From an uncultured Opitutaceae bacterium (GTDB taxonomy: Bacteria; Verrucomicrobiota; Verrucomicrobiia; Opitutales; Opitutaceae), in assembly GCA_903916755.1 (NCBI GenBank), contig CAIWXW010000186.1, positions 1 through 41,465 on the forward strand: DNA of 41,465 nucleotides. Direction: 5' to 3'. The stretch's first letter is position 1. Each line of letters begins with the position of its first letter. The notes under the pieces were generated by a model, which worked only from the letters and a program-made list of their open reading frames with translations, searched no databases and was not told where the DNA came from. The position numbers were made by a program, and so were the translations under genes. Positions 28,847 to 36,652 of this stretch are shown piece by piece.

Positions 28847-30343
28847 TCAGTGGGATTGGGCCTCCAGGATGGGATGATCGCGGGAAAACTCTAATCCGAT
28901 CGCCCGCGGTGCCCCGGGGGCCGGACCGCGGGTCCAGCTGAAGAGGCCCCCGAGAAGAGTCACCTTGCGGCCAGAGGGGTTCCGCTCGATGCCAAAGAGG
29001 GGCCCCAGGTGGAAGGCCGAATGGTTCCGGGCCGCGCTGCGCTCCCAGGTGATTCCGTCCCACAGGAGCGAGGTCCGGGTCTCGCCCGGGCCGCTCTGGC
29101 TGTGGCGGTAGAGGGCAAAGAGGGGGGTCCAGGCCTCGCGGATCACGTCATTGTGGGGAAAAAACACCTCCAAGGGACTGGGGACCTGGTACTGGATCCG
29201 GCCGGCGCCGTTGTCCCAGTAGCTGAGCAGCGGCCAGACATGGACTTTCCGCGCGGGCGCGGCGGCCGGATGGGCGAGGCTGTGCTGGTTCAGCCCCCAG
29301 TAGACGAAGAAGAAAAACTGCGTCTTGGTCTGGTCGACGCCCTCGTCCTGCCAGCGCGCCTGCCGCCAGAGGGGCCATAGGATCCAGGTCTTGTCGTAGC
29401 CCTTGACGATGGAGTGGGTGTAAATGGGACCCTCGCGGTTGACATATTTCTTGTCGCCGCGCCCCTGGACCAGGAACGGCCAGAAATAGCGCTTCTCGTG
29501 ATAGCGGAAGGGCTGCGTTCGGTCGCTGTAGCCAAAGAACGGCCACAGGTACATTTTGTTGTCCGAATACGGCCCCCGCTCAGAGCTGTAGAACGGCAGG
29601 AAGCCGATCTCGTGCTTGGCCGGCGTGCCCGGCGGGGCGTCCGGCGGGGGCTGGATGGTGTTGTTGAAGCCCAGGGGCCAGAGGTAGAAATGGCGGTCGT
29701 AGGCGCCCGGCCAATGCTGCTCGCCATAGAGCGGCCAGAGCGCCCAGCCATGGGCGCGGCCGCGGGTCGTGTGGAAGATCGGCCAAGGGGTCGAGGTGGT
29801 GATGGCCCCATCCTTCTCCGTCTGGAGGTACAGCGGCCAGAGAACCCAGCTCAGCCGGTCGCGGGAAAAGCGGTGGAGGACCGTGCCGCCGATCGGCCAG
29901 ACCGCGTGGTAGGACGTGTTCTTGTCCGGCACGGTACTCGAGAAATAAAAGGGCCAGACATCGAAATCCTCCTCTTGGGTCGCGAGCCGGATCGATTCGC
30001 CGCTCTTCCGGCCAAAATGATTGATCAGCTTCAAGACGCTCCACTCGTAGTTCGGGCCGTAGCTGCGATAGTAGAACAGCGGGTACAAAACCGTGGTTTC
30101 CGCCGTGGTGCCGCCCACCCCGCGGCGTTCGGTGTAGAAGGGCCGAAATCCCGAGATCCGCTCTGCCGGAGGGACGGGATGGGAGAAAAGGAACGGCCCC
30201 AGGCCCGACCAAGCCTGGACCTCCCCCTGGGCGTCGGTGTGCCCCACGTAACCCGGCCAAAGGTTACGCTCTTCCGCGCGCACGTGCGCACCAAAGGCCG
30301 CGGCGGCAACGCCAGCCGCGGCGATGAAGCGGAAAAGGGTCAT
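28847..30343 (-). CDS. Secreted W-P-[LF]-[YF] repeat protein, first gene of the mla operon
   Basis: The 498-residue protein has a signal peptide (about 1-23, ending VRAEE). The rest is dominated by a short motif recurring every 15-35 residues: RPFY 67, YPLF 87, WPFY 130, WPIG 149, WPLY 169, WPIF 187, WPLY 203, WPLG 222, LPFY 249, WPFF 267, WPFL 288, WPLW 323, WPLL 370 and GPLF 447. Aromatic belts between polar loops suggest amphipathic beta strands, hence possibly an outer membrane barrel; this is inference. I do not recognise a characterised family. Its stop is one base before the mlaE start, so it is probably part of the same lipid-transport machine. Confidence 0.8.
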   Translation of the reverse strand: MTLFRFIAAAGVAAAAFGAHVRAEERNLWPGYVGHTDAQGEVQAWSGLGPFLFSHPVPPAERISGFRPFYTERRGVGGTTAETTVLYPLFYYRSYGPNYEWSVLKLINHFGRKSGESIRLATQEEDFDVWPFYFSSTVPDKNTSYHAVWPIGGTVLHRFSRDRLSWVLWPLYLQTEKDGAITTSTPWPIFHTTRGRAHGWALWPLYGEQHWPGAYDRHFYLWPLGFNNTIQPPPDAPPGTPAKHEIGFLPFYSSERGPYSDNKMYLWPFFGYSDRTQPFRYHEKRYFWPFLVQGRGDKKYVNREGPIYTHSIVKGYDKTWILWPLWRQARWQDEGVDQTKTQFFFFVYWGLNQHSLAHPAAAPARKVHVWPLLSYWDNGAGRIQYQVPSPLEVFFPHNDVIREAWTPLFALYRHSQSGPGETRTSLLWDGITWERSAARNHSAFHLGPLFGIERNPSGRKVTLLGGLFSWTRGPAPGAPRAIGLEFSRDHPILEAQSH

Positions 30344-30524
30344 GTTTGCTCTAAAATCGGCGACTTACGCCTCGGTCAGGTCAAGGGAAGGTATTGCCGT
30401 AAGTTAATCCGTGCAAATAATTAAACCTGCATTGGGGGCGCCAGTTCCCCTCGCTGTGAGAGAGAAGCGGTGGCGACATTCATTAGGCCATGATATCAAA
30501 TAACTTAAACGTAGGACAATCTTT
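30344..30524. promoter_or_regulatory. AT-rich divergent intergenic region with dyads
   Basis: This gap between the mla operon and rsmD is much more AT-rich than its surroundings. It contains an inverted repeat ACTTACG (30363-30369) / CGTAAGT (30398-30404), the AT-rich block around 30400-30427, and a nested stem on the rsmD side (30439-30443 with 30471-30475, inner 30452-30455 with 30466-30469). On the minus strand TTGCAC and TACCTT stand 17 bases apart but match consensus poorly. It probably holds both divergent promoters. Confidence 0.35.
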
Positions 30525-31109
30525 GTGCGCATAAGCGGCGGCGGCGCACGGGGCATCCCGCTGCTCGTCCCCAAGGGCGATGCGGTGCGACCGGCCACGG
30601 ATCGGCTCCGGCAGGCGGTGTTTTCCAGCCTGGGCGGCCGGGTCGCGGACTGCCGCTTTCTCGATCTGTTCGCCGGCAGCGGCGCCTACGGCCTCGAGGC
30701 GCTGAGCCGCGGCGCGGCCGGCGGCACCTTCGTCGAAAACAGCCATCGAGCGCTGGAGTGCCTCCGCCAGAACCTGTCGGCCGTCTGCAAGAGCCTGGCG
30801 CGGTCCGAGGCGGGCCTGGCGGTGCTGGGCATGGATGCCTCCCACGCCCCTTTGGGCGGCAGCGGCCCGCCGGACCTGGTCTTCGTCGATCCGCCCTATG
30901 ACGCGATCGAGGCGCTCGTCCCGGGTCTCTTCCGCAAGCTCGGCGAAATGCTGCAGCCGAAACCCGATGCGCTCGTCGTCTTCGAGATGCCAGGTGAACT
31001 GGACTTCGTGCCGGAGGGCTGGACCTGCCTGAAGCGCCTCGGCCAGGGCCGGCGCCAGCCCACCGCCGCCATCTTTGCCGCCAGCCGGCGGAGCGGCGGG
31101 GGGGCCTAG
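30525..31109 (+). CDS. rsmD: 16S rRNA (guanine966-N2)-methyltransferase RsmD
   Basis: The 194-residue protein has the RsmD N-terminus (MRISGGGARG), the RPATDRLRQAVF block (22-33), SAM-binding motif I LDLFAGSGAYG (46-56) and catalytic DPPY (122-125). It methylates 16S rRNA in the 30S subunit. The start is a GTG at 30525 with AGGA about ten bases upstream. The gene converges on rsmE, and the two TAG stops overlap in a CTAG palindrome (31106-31109), leaving no intergenic space. Confidence 0.93.
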   Translation: MRISGGGARGIPLLVPKGDAVRPATDRLRQAVFSSLGGRVADCRFLDLFAGSGAYGLEALSRGAAGGTFVENSHRALECLRQNLSAVCKSLARSEAGLAVLGMDASHAPLGGSGPPDLVFVDPPYDAIEALVPGLFRKLGEMLQPKPDALVVFEMPGELDFVPEGWTCLKRLGQGRRQPTAAIFAASRRSGGGA

Positions 31110-31828
31110 AACCAGCCCAGCCGGCTCTTCAGGATCGCGATCGCGGCGACGGCCGCCGTCTCGGCGCGCAGGACCCGCGGGCCCAAATGCGCGAGGGTGA
31201 AGCCGCGTTCCCTCAGCAAAATGCGCTCGGCCGCCGACCAGCCGCGCTCGGGCCCCAGGGCCACGACCACAGCGGCGGGCGCGGGGGCGAGGGCCAGCGC
31301 ACCGAGCCCGGCTGGCGCCTCGTAGTTGTCCAGGGCCACGCGCACGTCACCGCCGGCCAGCTCGTCCAGGACGGCGGCCATCGGCCGTCCATGCGTGACC
31401 GCGGGCAGCCGGGTGGCAAAAGCCTGGGCGGCTCCGGCGACGAGGTGACGGCGCCATTCGCCCGTGTGCCAGAGGGTGCTCTGCGCGTAGCCCGCCTCCC
31501 CCTTTTCCGTGGCCGCGAAGTGCAGGGCGCGGACGCCGAGCGCCGCCGACTCCTGGAGGATCTTGCGGGCGGTCTGGGGCCGCGGCAGCCCGACGATCAG
31601 TATCAGCGGGTCGAGCGGCGGCGGCGGCTCGCCCCAGGCGAAGGTGAGAGCGAGCGCCGCGGCCCCGACCGCGACCAGTGTTGCCTTGCCCCGCGGGCCG
31701 TCCACCAGCCCCGCGTCAAACGTGTCCCCCGGCCGGCGCCGGAGCACCTCGAGGAGGTGCCGGGCGCGGGCGTCGCCGCGCGGGAATGGTCGGTCGATCT
31801 CGTCCGGCTCGAAGAGGATCAGGTTCAC
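31106..31828 (-). CDS. rsmE: 16S rRNA (uracil1498-N3)-methyltransferase RsmE
   Basis: The 240-residue SPOUT methyltransferase has an N-terminal PUA-like part (RARHLLEVLRRRPGD) and the C-terminal knot motifs ALGPERGWSAAE and LGPRVLRAETA. The start is a GTG at 31828; its GTGA overlaps the stop of the upstream aldo/keto reductase gene. It is the last gene of a six-gene operon. Two rRNA methylase genes, rsmD and rsmE, thus end on the same four bases. Confidence 0.93.
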   Translation of the reverse strand: MNLILFEPDEIDRPFPRGDARARHLLEVLRRRPGDTFDAGLVDGPRGKATLVAVGAAALALTFAWGEPPPPLDPLILIVGLPRPQTARKILQESAALGVRALHFAATEKGEAGYAQSTLWHTGEWRRHLVAGAAQAFATRLPAVTHGRPMAAVLDELAGGDVRVALDNYEAPAGLGALALAPAPAAVVVALGPERGWSAAERILLRERGFTLAHLGPRVLRAETAAVAAIAILKSRLGWF

Positions 31829-32817
31829 TTCACCGCGCTCTCGATTTCCTGGAGCTCGGCGCGGCTGAACTGCAGGTTCGCCAGGGCACCCAGGTTCTCC
31901 TCGATCTGGCTGGTCTTGCTGGCTCCGATCAGGGCAGAGGTGATGGCCGGGTCCCGCAGCACCCAGGCGAGCGACATCTGGGCCAGCGATTGGCCGCGGG
32001 TCCGCGCCAGGCGGTCAAGCCGGCGGACCTTGGCCAGCTTCTCGTCCGTGATGTCCGCCGGCTTGAAAAAGCGCGGGTCCTTCGCCGCGCGGGCGTCGGC
32101 CGGAACGCCATCGAGATAGCGATTGGTCAGGAGCCCCTGGGCCAGCGGGCAGAACGCGATGGCGCCGATCCCCTCGCGCCGGAGCACCTCGATCAGGCCG
32201 CACTCGGGCGCCCGCTCGAACAGGTGATAGCGGGGCTGGTGGATGAGGCAGGGAGCCCCCAGGCCGCGGAGCAGCTGCGCGGCCCGGGCCGTCTGTTCGG
32301 GATTGTAATTGGACAGCCCGGCGTAGAGCGCCTTCCCCGTCCGCACCGCGTGGGCCAGGGCCGCCATGGTCTCCTCCAGCGGCGTATTCGGATCCGGCCG
32401 ATGACTGTAGAAAATATCGACGTAGGGTAGACCCAGCCGCTGCAGGCTCTGGTCGAGGCTCGCCCGCAGGTATTTCCGCGAACCCCAATCGCCGTAAGGG
32501 CCGTCCCACATGGGATAGCCGGCCTTCGTCGAGATGATCAGCTCGTCGCGATGGGCGGCCAGATCCTCGCGCAGGATCCGCCCGAAGGTGGTCTCGGCCG
32601 AACCCGGCGGCGGCCCGTAGTTGTTCGCCAGGTCGAAGTGGGTAATGCCGAGGTCAAAGGCGCGCAGGACCAGCGCCCGGGCATTGGCATAGTCCGCCTC
32701 GGCCCCGAAATTATGCCAGAGGCCCAGCGAAAGCCGCGGCAGCTTGAGGCCGCTGCGGCCGCAGGCGCGGTAGAGCGCGGGATTCGCGTAGCGGGCGGGG
32801 TCGGGTTGGTGGGGCAT
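31825..32817 (-). CDS. gpr: Aldo/keto reductase, L-glyceraldehyde 3-phosphate reductase (YghZ) type
   Basis: The 330-residue TIM-barrel protein resembles YghZ/Gpr closely: CGRSGLKLPRLSLGLWHNFG near the N-terminus, then FDLANNYGPPPGSAETTFG with the catalytic tyrosine, STKAGYPMW with the lysine, and YSHRPDPNTP with the histidine. The nucleotide-binding block SALIGASKTSQIEENL is near the C-terminus. YghZ reduces L-glyceraldehyde 3-phosphate and also methylglyoxal, which fits the gloA gene three places upstream in the operon. The start is the ATG at 32817; the open frame beyond it is a shadow of xseA. Confidence 0.9.
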   Translation of the reverse strand: MPHQPDPARYANPALYRACGRSGLKLPRLSLGLWHNFGAEADYANARALVLRAFDLGITHFDLANNYGPPPGSAETTFGRILREDLAAHRDELIISTKAGYPMWDGPYGDWGSRKYLRASLDQSLQRLGLPYVDIFYSHRPDPNTPLEETMAALAHAVRTGKALYAGLSNYNPEQTARAAQLLRGLGAPCLIHQPRYHLFERAPECGLIEVLRREGIGAIAFCPLAQGLLTNRYLDGVPADARAAKDPRFFKPADITDEKLAKVRRLDRLARTRGQSLAQMSLAWVLRDPAITSALIGASKTSQIEENLGALANLQFSRAELQEIESAVK

Positions 32818-32825
32818 GGAAGCGG

Positions 32826-34112
32826 TTATTCCGCGCGCACCGGCGCGGTGCCGTCGGCGAACTCCGCGCCCAGCCGCTGGCCGGCCTGGACGGCGGCGCG
32901 GCGCATCACGGGCCGGCCGCGCTCGTCGCGCAGGATGACAAAGCCACGGTTGAGCACCGAGACCGGGCTCGCCGCCTGCAGGCGCTTGGCCAGCGCCAGC
33001 AGGCGATGCTGCGCGAGCGGCAGCCGCAGCTCCGGCGAGAGGCGTTCGAGCCGGCTCCGCGCGGCCGTCAGTTCGTGGCGGCGCTGCTGCAAGGCGGCGC
33101 GCAGGCCGGCGGCCAGCCGGTTCGCGCAATCGTCGAGCCGGAGGAAGCCGCGCTCGATCTGCGCGGCGGGCGTGAGCAGCCGCAGCCGGGAGCGCGCGTG
33201 GTCCAGGCGCTGGAGCGCGCGCTGCGTCCCGCCGATCACCGCGTCCGCCAGCGAGTCGCGCGCCTGCAGGGCGCGCTCCGCGCAGGCCACGAAATGGCTC
33301 GAGATCAGCTCCGCTGCGGCGCTCGGGGTCTCCGCGCGCACGTCCGCGGCGAAGTCGCAAAGCGTGAAGTCAATCTCGTGCCCCACCGCCGAGATGACCG
33401 GCGCCGGGAAGGCGGCGACGGCGCGGACCAGCGCCTCCTCATTGAAGGCCCACAGGTCCTCCGCGCTGCCCCCTCCCCGCCCGACCACCATCAGGTCAAA
33501 GAGGTCCATCCGCGCAGCCAGGGCGAGCAGGTCGGCCATTTCCGCGGCAGCCCCCTCGCCCTGCACCTTGGCCGGCAGGATGACCACGCGGCCCCGCCAG
33601 CCCCGGCGGGTGAGGATCCGGAGAAAATCCTGGACCGCGGCGCCGGTGGGCGAGGTGACGAAGCCGATGGTCGCCGGCAGGAGCGGAATCGGCCGCTTTT
33701 TTTCCGGCGCGAAGAGGCCCTCGTCGGCCAGCTTGCGCTTCAGCGCCTCGAACTCGCGCTGCAGCCGGCCCACTCCGTCCTCGACCACCACCCGGGCGAT
33801 AAACTGGAGCTGGCCGCGCGCCTCATAGACGTCGGCCTCGCCGTAGGCGACGACCTGGAGCCCGTCGCGCAGCGGCGCCGGCAGCCGCGCCGCGTCGCCC
33901 CGGAAGAGGACGGCGCTCAGCTGGGCGCCGGCGTCCTTCAGCGAGAAATAGACATGGCCGCTCGCCTGCGCCCGCACGTTCGACACCTCCCCGCGGACCC
34001 AGCCGGCGCCGATTCCGCCCTTCAGCAGAACCTTGATCCGGCGGGTGAAGGCGCTGACGGTCTCAGGGGCGCTGGCCGCGGACGGCGGGACGGTGTCGCG
34101 GCTCGGGCTCAT
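32826..34112 (-). CDS. xseA: Exodeoxyribonuclease VII large subunit XseA
   Basis: The 428-residue protein has an N-terminal OB fold (GWVRGEVSNVRAQASGHVYF), the conserved catalytic-domain blocks GFVTSPTGAAVQDFL, VVGRGGGSAEDLWAFNEE and AVGHEIDFTLCDFAAD, and a helical C-terminal region. It degrades single-stranded DNA together with XseB, whose gene is not in the window. The ATG at 34112 overlaps the upstream TVP38 stop (ATGA). An extension of the frame to 34289 lies inside that gene and is not needed. Confidence 0.95.
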   Translation of the reverse strand: MSPSRDTVPPSAASAPETVSAFTRRIKVLLKGGIGAGWVRGEVSNVRAQASGHVYFSLKDAGAQLSAVLFRGDAARLPAPLRDGLQVVAYGEADVYEARGQLQFIARVVVEDGVGRLQREFEALKRKLADEGLFAPEKKRPIPLLPATIGFVTSPTGAAVQDFLRILTRRGWRGRVVILPAKVQGEGAAAEMADLLALAARMDLFDLMVVGRGGGSAEDLWAFNEEALVRAVAAFPAPVISAVGHEIDFTLCDFAADVRAETPSAAAELISSHFVACAERALQARDSLADAVIGGTQRALQRLDHARSRLRLLTPAAQIERGFLRLDDCANRLAAGLRAALQQRRHELTAARSRLERLSPELRLPLAQHRLLALAKRLQAASPVSVLNRGFVILRDERGRPVMRRAAVQAGQRLGAEFADGTAPVRAE

Positions 34113-34789
34113 GCCACGGCCAGCTTGCGTCGCCCGTAGTGCCGGCGAAGAAAATGGGTGGCGGCCACCAGGGCGATGATCAGGCACAAACCCGTGGCGA
34201 TGGCGCGGCCCTTGCCGTGAAGCAGCGCGTCGCCAAAGATGATGAAGGCCGCGTTGTTCGGAATAATGGTGATGCAGGAAATGAGGCAATAGCGCCCGAA
34301 CGGGGCGTTCACCAGGCCCAGCAGATAATTCTGGATGCAGAAGGGGAAGCCGGGCGTGACCCGCAGAATCACGATCAAATCGGTCATGTCGTGGGACTCG
34401 ACCTTCGGCAGCTTGTACCCGAGCCGCTCCAGCAGGCGGGAGAGCCAGGACCGGAAGACCCGGCGCGCCAGCCAGTAGCTCAAAACCATATTGATGAGCG
34501 AGGCCAGCGCTCCACAGGTCACCACCGCCGCCATGCCCATCCGGGCGGCGAAGGCCGATCCCGCCGTGAGCGTAAAGACGCTGTTCGGCACGCCGCAGGC
34601 CGGCAGCAGCGTCATCGCCGCAAAGAAGACCCAGGGGCCGAAGCCCGTGATGACCGCCTCGACCCGATTCACATAGTCGAGGACGTGCACCCCCTTCAGG
34701 AGGAAAATCGCCCCCGCCGCCGCCACGGCCAGCACCAAGCCGACGCGGAAGAGCAGCTTTTTCCTTTGGGCGGGTGCGAGGGGGGGCAT
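34109..34789 (-). CDS. TVP38/TMEM64 family (DedA-like) membrane protein
   Basis: The 226-residue protein has about six hydrophobic segments. The VTT/SNARE-associated domain is recognisable: PACGVPNSVFTLTAGSAFA (about 63-82), a region with SRLLERLGYKLPK, and ILRVTPGFPFCIQNYLLGLV (about 146-165). Members of this superfamily are linked to lipid scrambling or small-molecule transport; the specific role is unknown. The ATG at 34789 has a good Shine-Dalgarno sequence, GAGGAG. Seven bases separate it from the gloA stop. Confidence 0.88.
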   Translation of the reverse strand: MPPLAPAQRKKLLFRVGLVLAVAAAGAIFLLKGVHVLDYVNRVEAVITGFGPWVFFAAMTLLPACGVPNSVFTLTAGSAFAARMGMAAVVTCGALASLINMVLSYWLARRVFRSWLSRLLERLGYKLPKVESHDMTDLIVILRVTPGFPFCIQNYLLGLVNAPFGRYCLISCITIIPNNAAFIIFGDALLHGKGRAIATGLCLIIALVAATHFLRRHYGRRKLAVA

Positions 34790-34796
34790 GCGCTCC

Positions 34797-35177
34797 TCAG
34801 GACTTCTTCTGGATGAACTCGATCTCGTAGCCTTCGGGCCCGTCGATGAAGGCCAGGATCGAGCCGCTGGAGGTCGTGGTCGGGCCGTCGCTCAGGGGAT
34901 AGCCCTTCTTCGCGAGCTGCGCGGCAAAGGCCGCCAGGTCGTCGACCTCGAAGGCGAGGTGCATCAGGTCGGGCTGCACCTGGACCGAAGGGCTGTTGGG
35001 CAGCTGGCATATCTCCAGCTCGGCGTCGGTGCCGGGCATGCTGAGGAAGGCGACCAGGGCGCCCCGGGGGGAGGTGCGGCGGCTGTTCACCTTGAGGCCG
35101 ACCGCGTCTTCATAGAACTTCACCGTGCGCTCGAGGTCGTTCACGCGCATGCGGGTGTGGAGGAATTTTGTGACCAT
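34797..35177 (-). CDS. gloA: Glyoxalase I / VOC-superfamily lactoylglutathione lyase
   Basis: The 126-residue protein has the paired beta-alpha-beta-beta-beta modules of glyoxalase I. Predicted metal ligands are His in FLHTRMRV, Glu in AELEICQL, His in LMHLAFEV and Glu in GYEIEFIQ. It would isomerise the hemithioacetal of methylglyoxal. The ATG at 35177 is preferred over an in-frame TTG at 35186 because it gives the canonical N-terminus. It starts nine bases after the RAYT-like gene. Confidence 0.85.
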   Translation of the reverse strand: MVTKFLHTRMRVNDLERTVKFYEDAVGLKVNSRRTSPRGALVAFLSMPGTDAELEICQLPNSPSVQVQPDLMHLAFEVDDLAAFAAQLAKKGYPLSDGPTTTSSGSILAFIDGPEGYEIEFIQKKS

Positions 35178-35186
35178 AGGGAGCAA

Positions 35187-36170
35187 TCAGTTCCCAACGG
35201 TTGCAGTCAAAGTCGAGAGTATTTCCCCGGCCGCGGGCCGCAGGCCCGAGCCGGTCTCGCCCACGTACCGGCTGACGGCGTCCGGCGGCCCCATATGCAG
35301 CCGCTCGGTCAGCCACCGGTTGGTGGCGCTGGTGTGGCGCTTGAGCCAGGTGGCGAGCGCCACCTTCCAGGGCGCGGACTTCGGCTCGGACGCGGCCTCG
35401 TCCAGCCGGCGTCGCAGGGCCTGGATCCCAGCCTCGAGCCGCTCCTCCCAATTCCGCCGGTTGCGGGCGGCGAGACGCGTCCGGCCCCAATCGCGGGCCT
35501 CGGTCATCCGTCCGAAATCCTGTTTTCTTTCCGCCAGATAGGCGGGGCCGCCATGCGCCCAGCCGCGGCACAGCCGGGCAAACCGGTCCATGCCGCCCTG
35601 GTCCGCATGCGCCGTCTCAAGCTGGCGCGCGTAGGCGCTCCACCCGGCCGCGGTGTCGGCGAGCGGCGGACGATGGGAGAGCCAGGATGCGCAGAGCCAG
35701 CCGGGGCGAGTCGTCGCCTCGCCTCCTCTCAGAAAGCCGCGGTAGCTCGACCAGCGGAACTTCGGCAGCTGGTCCCACGTCACGACTCCCTCCCGGACGG
35801 GCTGCAGATGAATGCCGTCGACCAGGTCGGACAGGACGGGGCCGGGCTCGACCAGGATGGCCCGGTAGCGGCTCTTGAAGGCGGCGCCCCGTCCCGCGCG
35901 AAATCGGTGGAAACGGTTGCCGAACGCGCTTTGCAGCCAGTGGACGCCGTTGGCGAGGTTGCCCCGGGGCGTGGTCAGCGCGAGATGGTAGCGGTTGCGG
36001 GTGAGACTATAGGCCTGGACCCGCCATTGCATGCGGATGGCCGCCTCGCCCAGACAGGCGACGAAGGCGCCGGCCGCCTCGGCCGAGGCAAAAAGGTCGG
36101 CGCGGTCACTCGCATGATTGAACACATGGTAGACCGCCCCCTCGAACTCGATCCGTGGCTTGCGCGCCAT
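35187..36170 (-). CDS. RAYT-like (REP-associated tyrosine transposase, Y1_Tnp) protein with altered active site
   Basis: The 327-residue protein shows the Y1_Tnp framework: FEGAVYHVFNHASDRADLF, VQAYSLTRNRYHLALTTP, NLANGVHWLQSAFGNRF, FKSRYRAILVE and the late HLQPVREG. The HUH position, normally N-H-[YF]-H, reads NRYH (59-62), so the first metal-binding histidine is an arginine. The helix expected to carry the catalytic tyrosine has phenylalanines (F83, F87, F90). The C-terminal extension (about 150-327) is basic. It is the first gene of a tight housekeeping operon, not flanked by visible element ends. It may be a domesticated or inactive DNA-binding protein. Confidence 0.8.
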   Translation of the reverse strand: MARKPRIEFEGAVYHVFNHASDRADLFASAEAAGAFVACLGEAAIRMQWRVQAYSLTRNRYHLALTTPRGNLANGVHWLQSAFGNRFHRFRAGRGAAFKSRYRAILVEPGPVLSDLVDGIHLQPVREGVVTWDQLPKFRWSSYRGFLRGGEATTRPGWLCASWLSHRPPLADTAAGWSAYARQLETAHADQGGMDRFARLCRGWAHGGPAYLAERKQDFGRMTEARDWGRTRLAARNRRNWEERLEAGIQALRRRLDEAASEPKSAPWKVALATWLKRHTSATNRWLTERLHMGPPDAVSRYVGETGSGLRPAAGEILSTLTATVGN

Positions 36171-36305
36171 GCCGCCATTTCACGGAATTTTCCAGCCGGC
36201 TCAACCCCCAATGTCTCCGGACCCGCCCTGCCATCGGGCTTTCCCTGACCGATGGAAAAGTAGAGCCACCGCTTTCGATTGGGCGAACCAGGCGTACGTT
36301 GGCCC

Positions 36306-36629
36306 ATGCCCAAGATCCCCACGACGAAACCCGCGAAGCTCCTTCCCAACGACGATCTGCCCGCCGACCTGAACGAAAACGAGAACAGCATCGATTCGCT
36401 CTCCCGCGACCCGAGCGATCCGCCCGCCAACCGCGGCCGTCAGATCCCCGAGTACGCCGAAGCGGACGAGGAGGAGCAGATCGAGCGGACCGTCCTCGAA
36501 GGGGTGGAGGAGGCGCAGCACGAGCAGATGGTCGCGGGCGGCCAGGAGGACCGATTCTCGGCCGAAGCCGACCCGGTGACCAAGCCCTCGGCCGACCAGA
36601 CCATCCGCCGACAGCGGCGCCAAGTCTAG
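36306..36629 (+). CDS. Small acidic protein of unknown function
   Basis: The 107-residue protein starts at the ATG at 36306, with Lys/Pro-rich residues 1-16 and then strongly acidic residues 17-85 (NENENSIDSLSRDPSD, EYAEADEEEQIERTVLEGVE). The C-terminus is basic (TIRRQRRQV). No signal peptide or membrane segment is visible; it is probably soluble and partly disordered. Similar short acidic proteins occur in several Gram-negative genomes without assigned function. It is divergent from the RAYT-like operon and converges on the PfpI gene 23 bases away. Confidence 0.65.
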   Translation: MPKIPTTKPAKLLPNDDLPADLNENENSIDSLSRDPSDPPANRGRQIPEYAEADEEEQIERTVLEGVEEAQHEQMVAGGQEDRFSAEADPVTKPSADQTIRRQRRQV

Positions 36630-36652
36630 CGAAGGGGCGGCGCTTTGCCGCG

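Noticed and set aside
30490-30534. A 14-codon ORF (ATG at 30490) overlapping the rsmD start
   Set aside because: Too short to support as a leader peptide; no stall motif or ribosome site seen.
32818-33360. N-terminal extension of the aldo/keto reductase frame
   Set aside because: It overlaps xseA in another frame and is Ala/Arg-rich; YghZ-like proteins begin at the ATG at 32817.
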